Positions 28,280-37,321 of a stretch of DNA of 64,000 nt are shown one piece after another. The translations under genes were made by a program, and so were the position numbers. Below the pieces are notes generated by a model. The model ran no database searches. It was not told where the DNA came from and saw nothing but the letters and a program-made list of their open reading frames with translations. Each line of letters opens with the position of its first letter. The first letter of the stretch is position 1. The stretch lies in contig NZ_KE007346.1 of assembly GCF_000400715.1 (NCBI RefSeq), positions 248,001 to 312,000 of the forward strand, written 5' to 3'. Origin of the DNA: Acinetobacter genomosp. 15BJ. Its GTDB lineage: Bacteria > Pseudomonadota > Gammaproteobacteria > Pseudomonadales > Moraxellaceae.

Positions 28280-28957
28280 ATGACTAAGATCTTGATGATA
28301 GAAGATGATTTTATGATTGCGGAGTCAACATTGACTTTATTGCGATATCATCAGTTTGAGGTGGAGTGGGTTAACAACGGGGTTGATGGGCTAGCTTTGT
28401 TAACCAAACAGCCGTTTGATTTAATCTTGTTGGATTTAGGCCTACCTTTAATGGATGGGATGCAAATCCTTAGACAGATTCGTCAACGTAGTTCGATACC
28501 TGTGTTGATCATTTCTGCACGAGATCAGCTACAAAATCGTGTGGATGGTCTCAACCAAGGGGCAGATGATTATCTGATTAAACCGTATGAGTTTGATGAA
28601 CTACTTGCGAGGATCAATGCTTTATTACGCCGTGGCAGTGTAGAAACAGCACAGTTGAAAAGTCAGTCACAATTGTTAAAAAGTGGTGAGTTGACTCTCG
28701 ATGTTGAACAGCACTTGGCGACATTTAAAGGACAACAGATTGAACTTTCTAATCGGGAATGGGCCATTCTGATCCCGATGGTTTCTCATCCAAACAAAAT
28801 TTTCTCGAAAGCTAATTTGGAAGACAAACTTTATGATTTTGACAGTGAAGTGACCAGTAATACCATTGAAGTCTATGTGCATCATTTGCGAGCCAAACTT
28901 GGAAAAGACTTTATTCGAACCATTCGTGGTCTAGGTTATCGTTTGGGGCAAGCTTAA
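28280..28957 (+). CDS. pmrA: Response regulator PmrA
   Basis: OmpR-family regulator that switches on eptA. The 225-residue protein has a receiver domain with acidic residues in MIEDDFM, phospho-acceptor Asp52 in LLDLGLPLMDG, Thr/Ser in VLIISARDQ, and Lys in YLIKPYEFDE. The winged-helix part has LSNREWAILIPMVSHPNKIF and VYVHHLRAKLGKDFIRTIRG. Mutations in this gene and in pmrB cause colistin resistance in A. baumannii (established); whether any variant here does so cannot be judged without a reference. Confidence 0.96.
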   Translation: MTKILMIEDDFMIAESTLTLLRYHQFEVEWVNNGVDGLALLTKQPFDLILLDLGLPLMDGMQILRQIRQRSSIPVLIISARDQLQNRVDGLNQGADDYLIKPYEFDELLARINALLRRGSVETAQLKSQSQLLKSGELTLDVEQHLATFKGQQIELSNREWAILIPMVSHPNKIFSKANLEDKLYDFDSEVTSNTIEVYVHHLRAKLGKDFIRTIRGLGYRLGQA

Positions 28958-28961
28958 ACTT

Positions 28962-30305
28962 ATGAAAAAAACTCAGCATTATTCACTCAAGAAAAGACTG
29001 ATTTGGGGAACCTCTATTTTCAGTATTGTGCTGGGTTGTTTCTTGATTTTAGCCGCATATAAAATTTCATTACATGAAGTCGATGAAATTTTAGATACCC
29101 AAATGCAGTATATGGCGGAACGTTCAAGCTCTCATCCTGTAACGCCAATGGCAAGTCGAGTGGAATTACATCGAGCGTATCACGAAGAAGATTTGCTGAT
29201 TGATATTTGGGCTTATAAAGATCAAAGCCATTTGTGGCATCAGACCCATCTTTTGGTTCCACCTGTGAAACAAGCAGGTTTTTATACCCAAAACACACCG
29301 CAAGGAAAGTGGCGTGTTTATGTGATTCCATTAAAAGACTATCAGATTCAAGTTAGTCAGCAAGAAGAGGTTCGCCATGCGTTTGCGTGGGAGTTGGCTG
29401 GGAGTATGTTTGTCCCTTATCTGCTGTTATTGCCGATTGCGATTCTGGTTTTGGCGTTTATTATCAGTCTGAGCTTAAAACCTTTAGATGACTTTAAAAC
29501 AGAACTGACCCAGCGTGATTCGGATGGATTATCGCCTATAGATGTGAAAGACTATCCACAAGAACTGTTGCCCACCATTGAAGAAATGAATCGTTTATTC
29601 GAACGGATTCAGCATGCACAGACTGAACAAAAACAATTTATTGCCGATGCTGCACATGAACTTAGAACACCTGTGACTGCGCTAAATTTACAAACGCGAA
29701 TCTTGATCAGTCAGTTTCCAGAACATGAGGCTTTGCAAAATCTGAGTAAAGGCTTAGCCCGTATTCAACATTTAGTCACCCAGCTTTTGGCATTGGCTAA
29801 ACAGGATGTTGCACTGAGTCTGATTGAACCTAATACTAATTTCAGATTGAACGATGTTGCGCTTAATTGTGTTGAGCAATTGGTGAATTTAGCTATGCAA
29901 AAGGAGATTGATTTAGGTTTTGAGCGTAATGATCCGATTGAAATGCAGAGTCTTGAATCAACGGTACATTCAATTATTTTCAACTTGATTGATAATGCAA
30001 TTAAATACACGCCAAATCAGGGCATTATTAATATTTCAGTGTATAGCGATGCGGATGATTTTGCCTATATTCAAATCGAAGACAGTGGTAATGGGATTGA
30101 TCCTGAACAATACGACAAAGTCCTGAAGCGTTTTTATCGCGTACATCATCACTTAGAAGTGGGCAGTGGACTTGGACTTTCAATTGTGGATAAAGCCACC
30201 CAACGTTTAGGTGGGGTTTTGACTTTATCTCGGAGTATTGAATTAGGTGGTTTGAGCGTATTGGTCAGATTACCAAAGAAACTTGCGCATCATGAACAGC
30301 ATTGA
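28962..30305 (+). CDS. pmrB: Sensor histidine kinase PmrB
   Basis: Membrane sensor kinase that phosphorylates PmrA. The 447-residue protein has two membrane segments (about 12-32 and 145-170: YLLLLPIAILVLAFIISLSL) around a periplasmic sensor, then a HAMP-like linker, the HisKA motif IADAAHELRTPVTAL with His232, and the ATP-binding boxes LIDNAIKYTPNQ, EDSGNGIDPE and GSGLGLSIV. Length is as in A. baumannii (about 444). It lies 4 nt after pmrA and is last in the operon. Confidence 0.95.
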   Translation: MKKTQHYSLKKRLIWGTSIFSIVLGCFLILAAYKISLHEVDEILDTQMQYMAERSSSHPVTPMASRVELHRAYHEEDLLIDIWAYKDQSHLWHQTHLLVPPVKQAGFYTQNTPQGKWRVYVIPLKDYQIQVSQQEEVRHAFAWELAGSMFVPYLLLLPIAILVLAFIISLSLKPLDDFKTELTQRDSDGLSPIDVKDYPQELLPTIEEMNRLFERIQHAQTEQKQFIADAAHELRTPVTALNLQTRILISQFPEHEALQNLSKGLARIQHLVTQLLALAKQDVALSLIEPNTNFRLNDVALNCVEQLVNLAMQKEIDLGFERNDPIEMQSLESTVHSIIFNLIDNAIKYTPNQGIINISVYSDADDFAYIQIEDSGNGIDPEQYDKVLKRFYRVHHHLEVGSGLGLSIVDKATQRLGGVLTLSRSIELGGLSVLVRLPKKLAHHEQH

Positions 30306-30327
30306 ACATAGATGAAAGATTTTCAAA

Positions 30328-31143
30328 TTAATGGGGTTCAGTATGGATTTCTGAGTGCTGTTTCAGGTCGCGCAGGAATAACACACATTTCTGGATGCGT
30401 TTACCATCATTGCCGACTTTGCTGACATTCAAGCGTAATACCCAGTTTAAACGTTTACCAACTTTACAAATATCTTTATAGACTTGAGGTTCATCCAGTA
30501 GAGCTTGATAAAGCAGTTGGCTGGCTGGCTCAAGTCGTTCAAATTCAAAATGATAGGCTGTCGAGAAGATAAACAGTAACCAGTCACGAACAAAACAATC
30601 ATGCAGGCTGAGCACATCTCGCGGATCCGTTTCAAAATCAATAAAAGTAAACTGATTTTGTTCATCGACAAGAATGTTCCGCGCAAAGGCTTCACTTAAA
30701 TAACCATCATTCGCATGCAACTTGCGAATGGCCTGAATGGCTTGATGAAATAAGCCGAATTGTTGTTCTGGATGATCTTTAAGGCTTGCAATTTTCTGGT
30801 CTAGTTGGCTGACATGGCTTTGACGTTGTGAGCCGACATCTTCGAGCAAAATGCCTTTTTTTGAGAGCGCCAATACATTCGGTGTTGAAATCCCTAATGC
30901 TTTGAGCTGCTGAATACGTTTGAATTCACATTGAATCGCAGCTGATCCACCTTGATTTGGAACTGGGGTAATTGAACCGAGATTAAATATTTTTGCTAGC
31001 CATTTTAGAGGCGTATATAACCACAAACCATGACGTTCAGATGCTTTTTTAAGCCATACTTTACGTGAATCTAGTTCATAAGACTGAATAGAGTCGGATT
31101 GCGTTGCTAAAGTGGATTCCAAAAAAGTTTGATAGTCAGACAT
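30328..31143 (-). CDS. Protein-kinase-fold protein (Kdo/RIO-like kinase family), function unknown
   Basis: The 271-residue protein has an unusual kinase fold: an N-lobe with QCEFKRIQQLKALGISTPNV, a gatekeeper region ILLEDVG, a catalytic-loop-like RKLHANDGYLSEAFARNILV and the metal-binding FIDFETDPRD in place of the DFG motif. This pattern is that of LPS heptose/Kdo kinases, RIO-type kinases and other small bacterial kinases. It is convergent with pmrB and follows the PAP2 phosphatase gene in the same direction, suggesting an envelope-lipid substrate; that is inference. No activity is demonstrated by sequence. Confidence 0.6.
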   Translation of the reverse strand: MSDYQTFLESTLATQSDSIQSYELDSRKVWLKKASERHGLWLYTPLKWLAKIFNLGSITPVPNQGGSAAIQCEFKRIQQLKALGISTPNVLALSKKGILLEDVGSQRQSHVSQLDQKIASLKDHPEQQFGLFHQAIQAIRKLHANDGYLSEAFARNILVDEQNQFTFIDFETDPRDVLSLHDCFVRDWLLFIFSTAYHFEFERLEPASQLLYQALLDEPQVYKDICKVGKRLNWVLRLNVSKVGNDGKRIQKCVLFLRDLKQHSEIHTEPH

Positions 31144-31166
31144 ACGGCAGCAAAAATAATCCTAGT

Positions 31167-31208
31167 GTGAGCGTCAAACGTACTCGTTCTTTGAGTACGG
31201 GCGTTCAC
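31167..31208 (-). terminator. Hairpin between PAP2 gene and kinase-like gene
   Basis: Inner arms CGTACTC (31179-31185) and GAGTACG (31193-31199), loop GTTCTTT; outer arms GTGAGCG (31167-31173) and CGTTCAC (31202-31208). The structure overlaps the PAP2 stop codon and precedes the kinase-like start. It lacks a strong T-run, so it may be an attenuator or processing site rather than a full terminator. Confidence 0.45.
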
Positions 31209-31921
31209 TTTACCACATCAATTGTCGATAAAGGTATAGAATTACGATTTGTAATGGCTTGGTGGCGCTTATAAGTGAGTGCATACAACACAAGGTTCAC
31301 AGCAACACAAACCCATGCAGTCCACAAGTTATGACTCAGAAAATGAGCGCCGCGCATCATCTGTGCCCAACCCATCGCAAAGCCAATGATCATCGCTGCA
31401 ACTAGATAAAACCAAGCACGTTGTGTTTGATGCAAACGATAGACAAAGTAGCCTGTGACCAATGCGAAACCAGTACTGGCATGTCCGCCCGGAAAGCAGT
31501 GTCCAGCGGTTGCAGAGAAATCCCAGATAAAGCCTGTTGGGGTTTCATGGGTCATATACCATGGACAGGCATGATAAGAGTGAGCTTTGAGTAGACCAAC
31601 GATACCAGTACAGAGCATGCTGACCCAAAACATATAACCATATTGCCAACGTTGCGATTTTAGCTTTTCAACTTTAAAAGAGGCACACCATAAAAAGAAA
31701 AAAATCACATAAACAAGTGTTAACAGTTGTTTAACGTAAGTATGGTTAAGTTTATCGAGAAACCAATCATTTTTATAAGGAAAGCCACCATGTTGACTGA
31801 CCCAAGGTTGAATCAGTTGCAAGTCAATGGTTCCACCGACTGGAAACACGAACAACAAGATGAAAAAGCTGACCAATAATAGAAAGCTCATCAATACGAA
31901 GAAAGGTGTTTTCAAAATCAT
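31205..31921 (-). CDS. PAP2-family phosphatase
   Basis: The 238-residue protein has about six membrane segments and the three phosphatase motifs in somewhat changed form: KAHSYHACP (canonical K-X6-RP, here Cys replaces Arg), CFPGGHASTGFA for the PSGH motif, and GAHFLSHN for the last (SR-X5-H-X3-D). It is the type of enzyme that removes phosphate from lipid A, undecaprenyl diphosphate or phosphatidic acid. Proximity to eptA-pmrAB suggests lipid A, but that is inference. The replaced Arg should be checked for activity. Confidence 0.7.
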   Translation of the reverse strand: MILKTPFFVLMSFLLLVSFFILLFVFPVGGTIDLQLIQPWVSQHGGFPYKNDWFLDKLNHTYVKQLLTLVYVIFFFLWCASFKVEKLKSQRWQYGYMFWVSMLCTGIVGLLKAHSYHACPWYMTHETPTGFIWDFSATAGHCFPGGHASTGFALVTGYFVYRLHQTQRAWFYLVAAMIIGFAMGWAQMMRGAHFLSHNLWTAWVCVAVNLVLYALTYKRHQAITNRNSIPLSTIDVVK

Positions 31922-32118
31922 GGAACGTATTATTAAAATCAGATGACAATTGTGTTATTTAATGTGAATAAGCTTAATTGGCTCTTAAATCATCATAAAA
32001 AAGTGTTAGTGGAGAGTAGTTAAAAATAAGCGCAAACTTATTTTTTCAAGCATTTGAAATTATTTATTTTATTTTTTATTTAAGTATATTTTATGATTTT
32101 TGGTTGTTCCATTTCAGC

Positions 32119-32144
32119 ATAAAGCAGCCATTTGGCTGCTTTAT
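32119..32144 (-). terminator. Terminator of gltIJKL
   Basis: Stem AAAGCAGCC / GGCTGCTTT (32121-32142) with ATTT loop, flanked by AT pairs, downstream of gltL on the minus strand. Confidence 0.75.
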
Positions 32145-32166
32145 TTCTGCTGTAAACCAGAACTGA

Positions 32167-32910
32167 TTAGTGCAGGATTTTATTCAGGAATTGCTGTGCA
32201 CGTTCTCCGCGCGGTGTACCAAAGAATTCATCTTTAGAACAGTCTTCTACAATTTTTCCTTGATCCATAAAAATAATCCGATTGGCTACCTGACGAGCGA
32301 AGCCCATTTCATGGGTCACACACATCATGGTCATGCCTTCTTTAGCCAATCCCACCATCACATCGAGGACCTCATTGATCATTTCAGGGTCAAGCGCAGA
32401 AGTTGGCTCATCAAATAGCATCGCAATCGGGTCCATACTGAGGGCACGCGCAATTGCAACTCGCTGTTGTTGTCCCCCTGAAAGCTGGGCGGGATATTTA
32501 TTGGCATGGGCACTGAGCCCAACCCGATCCAGATAGGCTAGTCCTTTTTTATTGGCTTCCGCTTCTGAACGTCCAAGCACTTTGATTTGTGCAATCGTGA
32601 GGTTTTCGGTAATGCTGAGATGAGGAAACAATTCAAAGTGCTGGAACACCATACCGACACGGCTGCGTAGTTTAGTCATATCGGTTTTGGGTTCGTGAAC
32701 TGGCACATCATCGACAAAGATCTTACCTTGTTGAAATGGTTCTAGCCCATTTACGGTTTTAATTAGGGTTGATTTTCCTGAACCTGATGGACCACATACC
32801 ACCACCACTTCGCCTTGACAAATTTGAGTACTGCAGTCGGTCAGTACCTGAAATTGATCGTACCATTTACTGACATTTTGGAGGTCAATCATTACTTTAT
32901 TGTCGCTCAT
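32167..32910 (-). CDS. gltL: Glutamate/aspartate ABC transporter ATP-binding protein GltL
   Basis: Drives import by ATP hydrolysis. The 247-residue protein has Walker A GPSGSGKST, Q-loop VFQHFELFP, signature LSGGQQQRVAIARALS, Walker B AMLFDEPTSALDP and the switch His in VTHEMGFA. It is of the polar amino acid class. Its ATG overlaps the gltK stop by four bases. It is the last gene of gltI-gltJ-gltK-gltL. Confidence 0.93.
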   Translation of the reverse strand: MSDNKVMIDLQNVSKWYDQFQVLTDCSTQICQGEVVVVCGPSGSGKSTLIKTVNGLEPFQQGKIFVDDVPVHEPKTDMTKLRSRVGMVFQHFELFPHLSITENLTIAQIKVLGRSEAEANKKGLAYLDRVGLSAHANKYPAQLSGGQQQRVAIARALSMDPIAMLFDEPTSALDPEMINEVLDVMVGLAKEGMTMMCVTHEMGFARQVANRIIFMDQGKIVEDCSKDEFFGTPRGERAQQFLNKILH

Positions 32911-33590
32911 ACACTTAACCTCCTTTGTAAACGTTTCACTGCGAATGTCGCTAAAGTACTGATGGTAAAATACACCAGCCCTGCAAATAAAATATATTGG
33001 GTGAGTAGAGACATTAAATCGCCACGAACATAATTTGTTCTAAAAAAGTCAAGCAAACCAATAGCATAAACCATGGTTGAGTCTTGAAATAGGATAATCG
33101 TCTGCTGAAGCAGTAACGGAGTCATTTTTCTGAATGCCTGCGGCAAAATAATCAGTCGCATGGATTGACCATAGCTCATGCCCAATGCAGAAGCAGCAGC
33201 AGCTTGCCCTTTGGGAATGGACTGAATCCCTGCACGGACAATTTCAGAAAAATAGGCTGCTTCAAACAGCATGAAGGCCACAATACTTGAAACCAAAGCG
33301 GTATCAATGGTCAGATATTGTCCTGTGATTGCGGTATAAAAAAATGGCACAGCAAAATAGAACCACATCAATACCAGCAGCAGGGGAATGGAGCGAAACA
33401 GATCGACATAGGCCTGAGCGATCCAATTTAAAATTTTGATTGATGACAGGCGCATCAGGGCCACTAGGGTACCAATCGCAATACCGCCAATGGTTGCAAT
33501 TACCACGACTTTTAAGGTAATGCTGAATCCATACCAGAGTGCAGGTCCAGACTGCTGTAAGTCACTGAGAAAAGACGTTAGCCATTCCAT
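32907..33590 (-). CDS. gltK: Glutamate/aspartate ABC transporter permease GltK
   Basis: Inner membrane permease of the polar amino acid class. The 227 residues include five membrane segments and the EAA loop (ASALGMSYGQSMRLIILPQA), with ARAGIQSIPKGQAAAA-type context before it. E. coli GltK has 224 residues. It lies one base after gltJ and overlaps gltL; together with GltJ it forms the membrane channel. Confidence 0.9.
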   Translation of the reverse strand: MEWLTSFLSDLQQSGPALWYGFSITLKVVVIATIGGIAIGTLVALMRLSSIKILNWIAQAYVDLFRSIPLLLVLMWFYFAVPFFYTAITGQYLTIDTALVSSIVAFMLFEAAYFSEIVRAGIQSIPKGQAAAASALGMSYGQSMRLIILPQAFRKMTPLLLQQTIILFQDSTMVYAIGLLDFFRTNYVRGDLMSLLTQYILFAGLVYFTISTLATFAVKRLQRRLSV

Positions 33591-33591
33591 A

Positions 33592-34335
33592 CTATTTTCC
33601 TCCTGATATTAAACCAGGAATACGCAGACGTTTTTCCAACAGGTTCATGCTAAAAATAAGACAGATGTTAATCAGAATAAAAATGAGCGTGACATAGGTG
33701 TAAATTTCGATGGTATTCTGGGTGTATTCACTGATGGTTTTCATCTGCGAAATAATTTCTGCAACACCGACCAGAGAGGCGACTGAGGTGTTTTTGACAC
33801 AGTTGGTCAACTCTGAACTTAGTGGCGGTAAAATAGTGCGAAATGACTGCGGCAGAATGACATAGCGATACAGTTGCGCCGTGGAAAAGCCCATGGCATA
33901 ACCTGCATTAATTTGTCCCTTAGGTAGGGCTTCAATCCCTGTTCGAACCTGCTCACACACCCGAGCAGCAGTGAACAGTCCGAGTCCAATACTGGCCGAA
34001 ATCAGGGCGGTGGTATTGGCCCCTAGATCATTCATCCACCAGCTTTTAATCGGTGCTGGCAGAAAGTTGGGAACCACATAAAACCAGATAAATAATTGAA
34101 CCAGTAACGGTACATTTCTGAACAGGGTGACGTAAGCGGTACCAATGGCTCTGGCGGTTTTATTGGGGAGTGTGCGCATAATTCCGAGGATACTGCCCAG
34201 CAGCAGGGCAATACTCCATGCGATCACAGCAATCACAACCAGCCAACCCAGACCTGTGACGATCCAGTTCAGGTAGGTGGTATCTCCGATACCTGTTGAT
34301 TGCCACAAAACTCCCCAGTTCCAGCTATAATTCAT
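33592..34335 (-). CDS. gltJ: Glutamate/aspartate ABC transporter permease GltJ
   Basis: Second permease of the importer. With the start at 34335 it has 247 residues (E. coli 246) and begins MNYSWNWGVLWQSTGIGDT, the family N-terminus; AGGAG stands just before this ATG. An upstream in-frame start at 34365 would add ten residues without family support. It has five membrane segments and an EAA loop (GYAMGFSTAQLYRYVILPQS). Confidence 0.92.
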   Translation of the reverse strand: MNYSWNWGVLWQSTGIGDTTYLNWIVTGLGWLVVIAVIAWSIALLLGSILGIMRTLPNKTARAIGTAYVTLFRNVPLLVQLFIWFYVVPNFLPAPIKSWWMNDLGANTTALISASIGLGLFTAARVCEQVRTGIEALPKGQINAGYAMGFSTAQLYRYVILPQSFRTILPPLSSELTNCVKNTSVASLVGVAEIISQMKTISEYTQNTIEIYTYVTLIFILINICLIFSMNLLEKRLRIPGLISGGK

Positions 34336-34414
34336 AACAACTCCTGAGTAGAATCGGGATAACATCCACTGTTTCCCGATCCCACAATACTATGCTTGCT
34401 ATAAGGGGAGCGAA

Positions 34415-35359
34415 TTACTGATCGCGATCATGTGGATTGCTGATTAAGGCTTTGAGCTGATCCGACATGGCAAAATTCAAATTAATATTTTTCGGTGGAA
34501 TCGGTTGCTGGAACCATTTTTCATACATCTTGTTGATTTCACCAGAGGCATAGGTTGCTTTAATCGCATCGTCAACCACTTGTTTAAAGCCTGTATCACC
34601 TTTACGCAGCATACAACCATAAATTTCATGGATTGGTGCTGTGCCGACGATATCCCATTGATTCGGGTCTTTGGCTTTGGATTTTTCACCTGCAAGCAGA
34701 ATATCATCCATCATAAAAGCGACAGCACGGCCATTTTGCAGCATTAAGAATGATTCAGCATGGTCTTTGGCGGAAATAATTTCGCCAATGCCAAGTTCTT
34801 GCTGGTGTTGACGAATATAGCGTTCAGAGGTGGTTCCGGCTGTAGTGACCAGCTTTTTGCCTTTTAAATCGGCGAAGTCTTTAATGCCCGAATTTTTAGC
34901 AGTCAGCAGCCGAGAACCCACTTCAAAGAAACCGACAGAGAAATCGACTTGCTGCTGTCGTTCTTTATTGTTGGTGGTTGAGCCACATTCCAGATCGACG
35001 GTGCCATTCGAGACCAGTGGAATACGGTTCTGACTGGTGACTAGGTTATAGCGAATTTTTAGGTCAGGCATATTCAGTTTCTGCTTCACGGCCTCAACAA
35101 CTTTAAGTTGCAGATCATGCGCATAACCGACAGGTTGGTTTGGGGTAGATGCAATATAAGAAAAGGGAATTGATGAATCTCGATAACCCAACACAATCGT
35201 GCCAGAGCTTTTGATTTTGTTTAATGTTCCCGAAGTGGAGGCACCAGCTTCAGTCGCTTTGTCGCCAGCAGCCGGCGCTTTGTTGTCACTACAAGCACTG
35301 AGTCCGAATACCAATGTGCCTGCACAAAGCAGAGAGGTCATGGTGCGTTTATAAATCAT
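34415..35359 (-). CDS. gltI: Glutamate/aspartate ABC transporter substrate-binding lipoprotein GltI
   Basis: Periplasmic binding component that hands glutamate or aspartate to GltJK. From the ATG at 35359, which has AGGAG 8 nt upstream, the protein has 314 residues. It begins with a signal ending LVFGLSAC (lipobox), so it may be lipid-anchored rather than soluble as in E. coli. It has the SBP_bac_3 pattern: IVLGYRDSSIPFSYI, NRIPLVSNGTVDLECGSTT and KKLVTTAGTTSERYIRQ. It is the first gene of the operon. Confidence 0.93.
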   Translation of the reverse strand: MIYKRTMTSLLCAGTLVFGLSACSDNKAPAAGDKATEAGASTSGTLNKIKSSGTIVLGYRDSSIPFSYIASTPNQPVGYAHDLQLKVVEAVKQKLNMPDLKIRYNLVTSQNRIPLVSNGTVDLECGSTTNNKERQQQVDFSVGFFEVGSRLLTAKNSGIKDFADLKGKKLVTTAGTTSERYIRQHQQELGIGEIISAKDHAESFLMLQNGRAVAFMMDDILLAGEKSKAKDPNQWDIVGTAPIHEIYGCMLRKGDTGFKQVVDDAIKATYASGEINKMYEKWFQQPIPPKNINLNFAMSDQLKALISNPHDRDQ

Positions 35360-35779
35360 GTACAAAACTCCTTTTGTATCGTTATGATCGCATGCGTCAT
35401 TGTTGCGGTTTAACCGTTCATTTTTATGAAAAATAATGTGTTCTTTTTGATGTATTAAAAAACATTATTTTTCATCTTAATAGAGTTCAATACACATGCT
35501 CAAGCGATATTCTTTACGGTTTTGTTAATCGTAATAGTGGATGAGTGGCGTAATTTAAAAGCTGTAAATTACAGTAAAAATTGCAAGAAATATAAAGCAT
35601 GATATGTGCCATGATCGCTTGGCACTCTTTAGGGCAGAATCGGTTATACAGGTGTTTTATTTCAGTATTAAAACCGCTATTTATCGATAGCATCGATGAG
35701 AAGAGAAAAATAAAAGCTAATATCTGTGTCATTGAAATAAAAAAAGCGACGTTTCCGTCGCTTAAAAAAGTTTGAAAAA
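35360..35779. other. Intergenic region between gltI and amt
   Basis: Holds the gltI promoter region with a 14-bp inverted repeat (arms 35426-35439 and 35462-35475) and the amt terminator. No gene is supported; a 72-codon minus-strand frame at 35514-35732 is not convincing. Confidence 0.45.
35744..35763 (-). terminator. Terminator of amt
   Basis: Stem AAGCGACG / CGTCGCTT, loop TTTC on the plus strand. On the minus strand it is followed by seven T residues, a strong intrinsic terminator. Confidence 0.85.
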
Positions 35780-36967
35780 TTAGAACATAGATTCTTCAGA
35801 ATTGGCTGAAATTTTGTGAATCGAAAGGTCCGCACCACGATATTCATCTTCTTGTGACAGGCGAATACCCATAGTGGCTTTTAACAGACCATAAACAATA
35901 AAACCGCCAACCAAGGCAATGATAATGCCAAGGCCTGTACCAATGATTTGTGAGATGATGGAGACACCACCTAAGCCACCTAAAGCTTGTTGACCAAAGA
36001 TGCCTGCTGCAATTCCACCCAATGCACCGCAAACACCATGTAAAGGCCATACCCCAAGCACATCATCAATTTTAAGTTTGTTTTGGGTGTAGGTGAATAG
36101 GTAAACAAACAGTGCACCTGCTGTACCGCCAATTAATAGTGCACCAATTGGGTGCACAATATCGGAACCCGCACAGATTGCGACTAAACCAGCCAATGGG
36201 CCATTATGTAAGAATCCTGGGTCATTACGACCCATAAAGTTGGCTGCCAAAGTACCACCAACCATTGCCATCAATGAGTTAATTGCCACTAGACCTGAAA
36301 TCGCTTCAACCCGTTGTGCGCTCATCACGTTAAAGCCAAACCAGCCCACGATCAGAATCCATGAACCTAAAGCAAGGAATGGAATAGATGACGGTGGATG
36401 GGCACTGACACGACCATCATTTTTATAACGACCATGACGGGCACCGAGTAAAATCACTGCGGCGAGAGCAATCCAGCCGCCCATGGCATGCACCACAACT
36501 GAACCGGCAAAGTCATGAAAACTTGCACCAAAAGAGTTCTCTAACCACTTTTGCAGACCATAGTTACCATTCCAGATCATGCCTTCGAAGAAAGGATAGA
36601 TCAGTGCAACCAAGATCAGTGTGGCAATGGCTTGAGCACGCATCTTGGCACGTTCAGCAATCCCGCCCGAAATAATCGCAGGAATTGCAGCAGCAAAGGT
36701 CAGCAAGAAGAAACAGCGCATCAGGTTATAGCCATGATCGGCTGCTAAGGTGCTGCCAGCATGGAAAAAGTTTTGACCATATGCAATCCAATAGCCTACA
36801 AAGAAATAGGCAATCGCTGAAATGGCAAAATCGGTGAGGATTTTACTCAGTGCATTGACTTGGTTCTTATGGCGTACTGTGCCCAATTCCAAGAATGCAA
36901 AGCCAGCGTGCATTGCTAATACCAGTACTGCCCCGAGCAGTAAGAAAAATAGATCTACGTTTTGCAT
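35780..36967 (-). CDS. amtB: Ammonium transporter Amt/AmtB
   Basis: Trimeric channel for ammonium. The 395-residue protein has eleven predicted membrane segments and Amt signatures: FAFLELGTVRHKNQ, the pore-lining His pair in DFAGSVVVHAMGG and DVLGVWPLHGVCGALGG, and WFGFNVMSA. The start is taken as ATG 36967; a TTG four codons upstream is possible. No signal peptide is visible. No glnK/glnB is adjacent, so PII control is from elsewhere. Confidence 0.93.
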   Translation of the reverse strand: MQNVDLFFLLLGAVLVLAMHAGFAFLELGTVRHKNQVNALSKILTDFAISAIAYFFVGYWIAYGQNFFHAGSTLAADHGYNLMRCFFLLTFAAAIPAIISGGIAERAKMRAQAIATLILVALIYPFFEGMIWNGNYGLQKWLENSFGASFHDFAGSVVVHAMGGWIALAAVILLGARHGRYKNDGRVSAHPPSSIPFLALGSWILIVGWFGFNVMSAQRVEAISGLVAINSLMAMVGGTLAANFMGRNDPGFLHNGPLAGLVAICAGSDIVHPIGALLIGGTAGALFVYLFTYTQNKLKIDDVLGVWPLHGVCGALGGIAAGIFGQQALGGLGGVSIISQIIGTGLGIIIALVGGFIVYGLLKATMGIRLSQEDEYRGADLSIHKISANSEESMF

Positions 36968-37321
36968 AGTGGTGCTCAAAAAAAGTGCTAAATTTTATTT
37001 TGGTGCAAATATTTGATTCGTTTTATGCACCAAAATGGATTTAGTAAATCTAAATACTCAAGCTGTATTGAAACAACTCAATTTGATGGAATTTATAAAG
37101 CAAAAAACGCACCAATTTAGAAATTAAATTGTAATTTTGATGAAAAGTGGTGCAATTTACCTAAAAATAGCACAGTTCTGGGCACTTCTGAATGAAAGGC
37201 TGTGGGTGATTTAAATGAAAATCGGTAGAGGGTTCTTTACTGTGTTCAAGAATAGCTCACGCCACTTTTCATATCCGTATTGCTGGATACAAAAAGTAGC
37301 GTTGCGTGATTGTTGTTGGTT
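36968..37321. other. Intergenic region between amt and atoE
   Basis: 354 bp; contains the amt upstream repeats described separately. Nothing coding is supported. Confidence 0.4.
36997..37036. promoter_or_regulatory. Inverted repeat upstream of amt
   Basis: ATTTTGGTGCA (36997-37007) and its exact reverse complement TGCACCAAAAT (37026-37036) are separated by 18 nt, about 30-70 bp before the amt start. The half-sites GGTGCA and TGCACC are those of NtrC binding sites, but canonical NtrC sites have the opposite order and a shorter spacer. Two further half-sites occur near 37109 and 37149. Confidence 0.35.

Noticed and set aside
35514..35732. Minus-strand 72-codon frame between gltI and amt
   Set aside because: No ribosome-binding site, no recognisable domain, Cys-rich mixture typical of a random frame.
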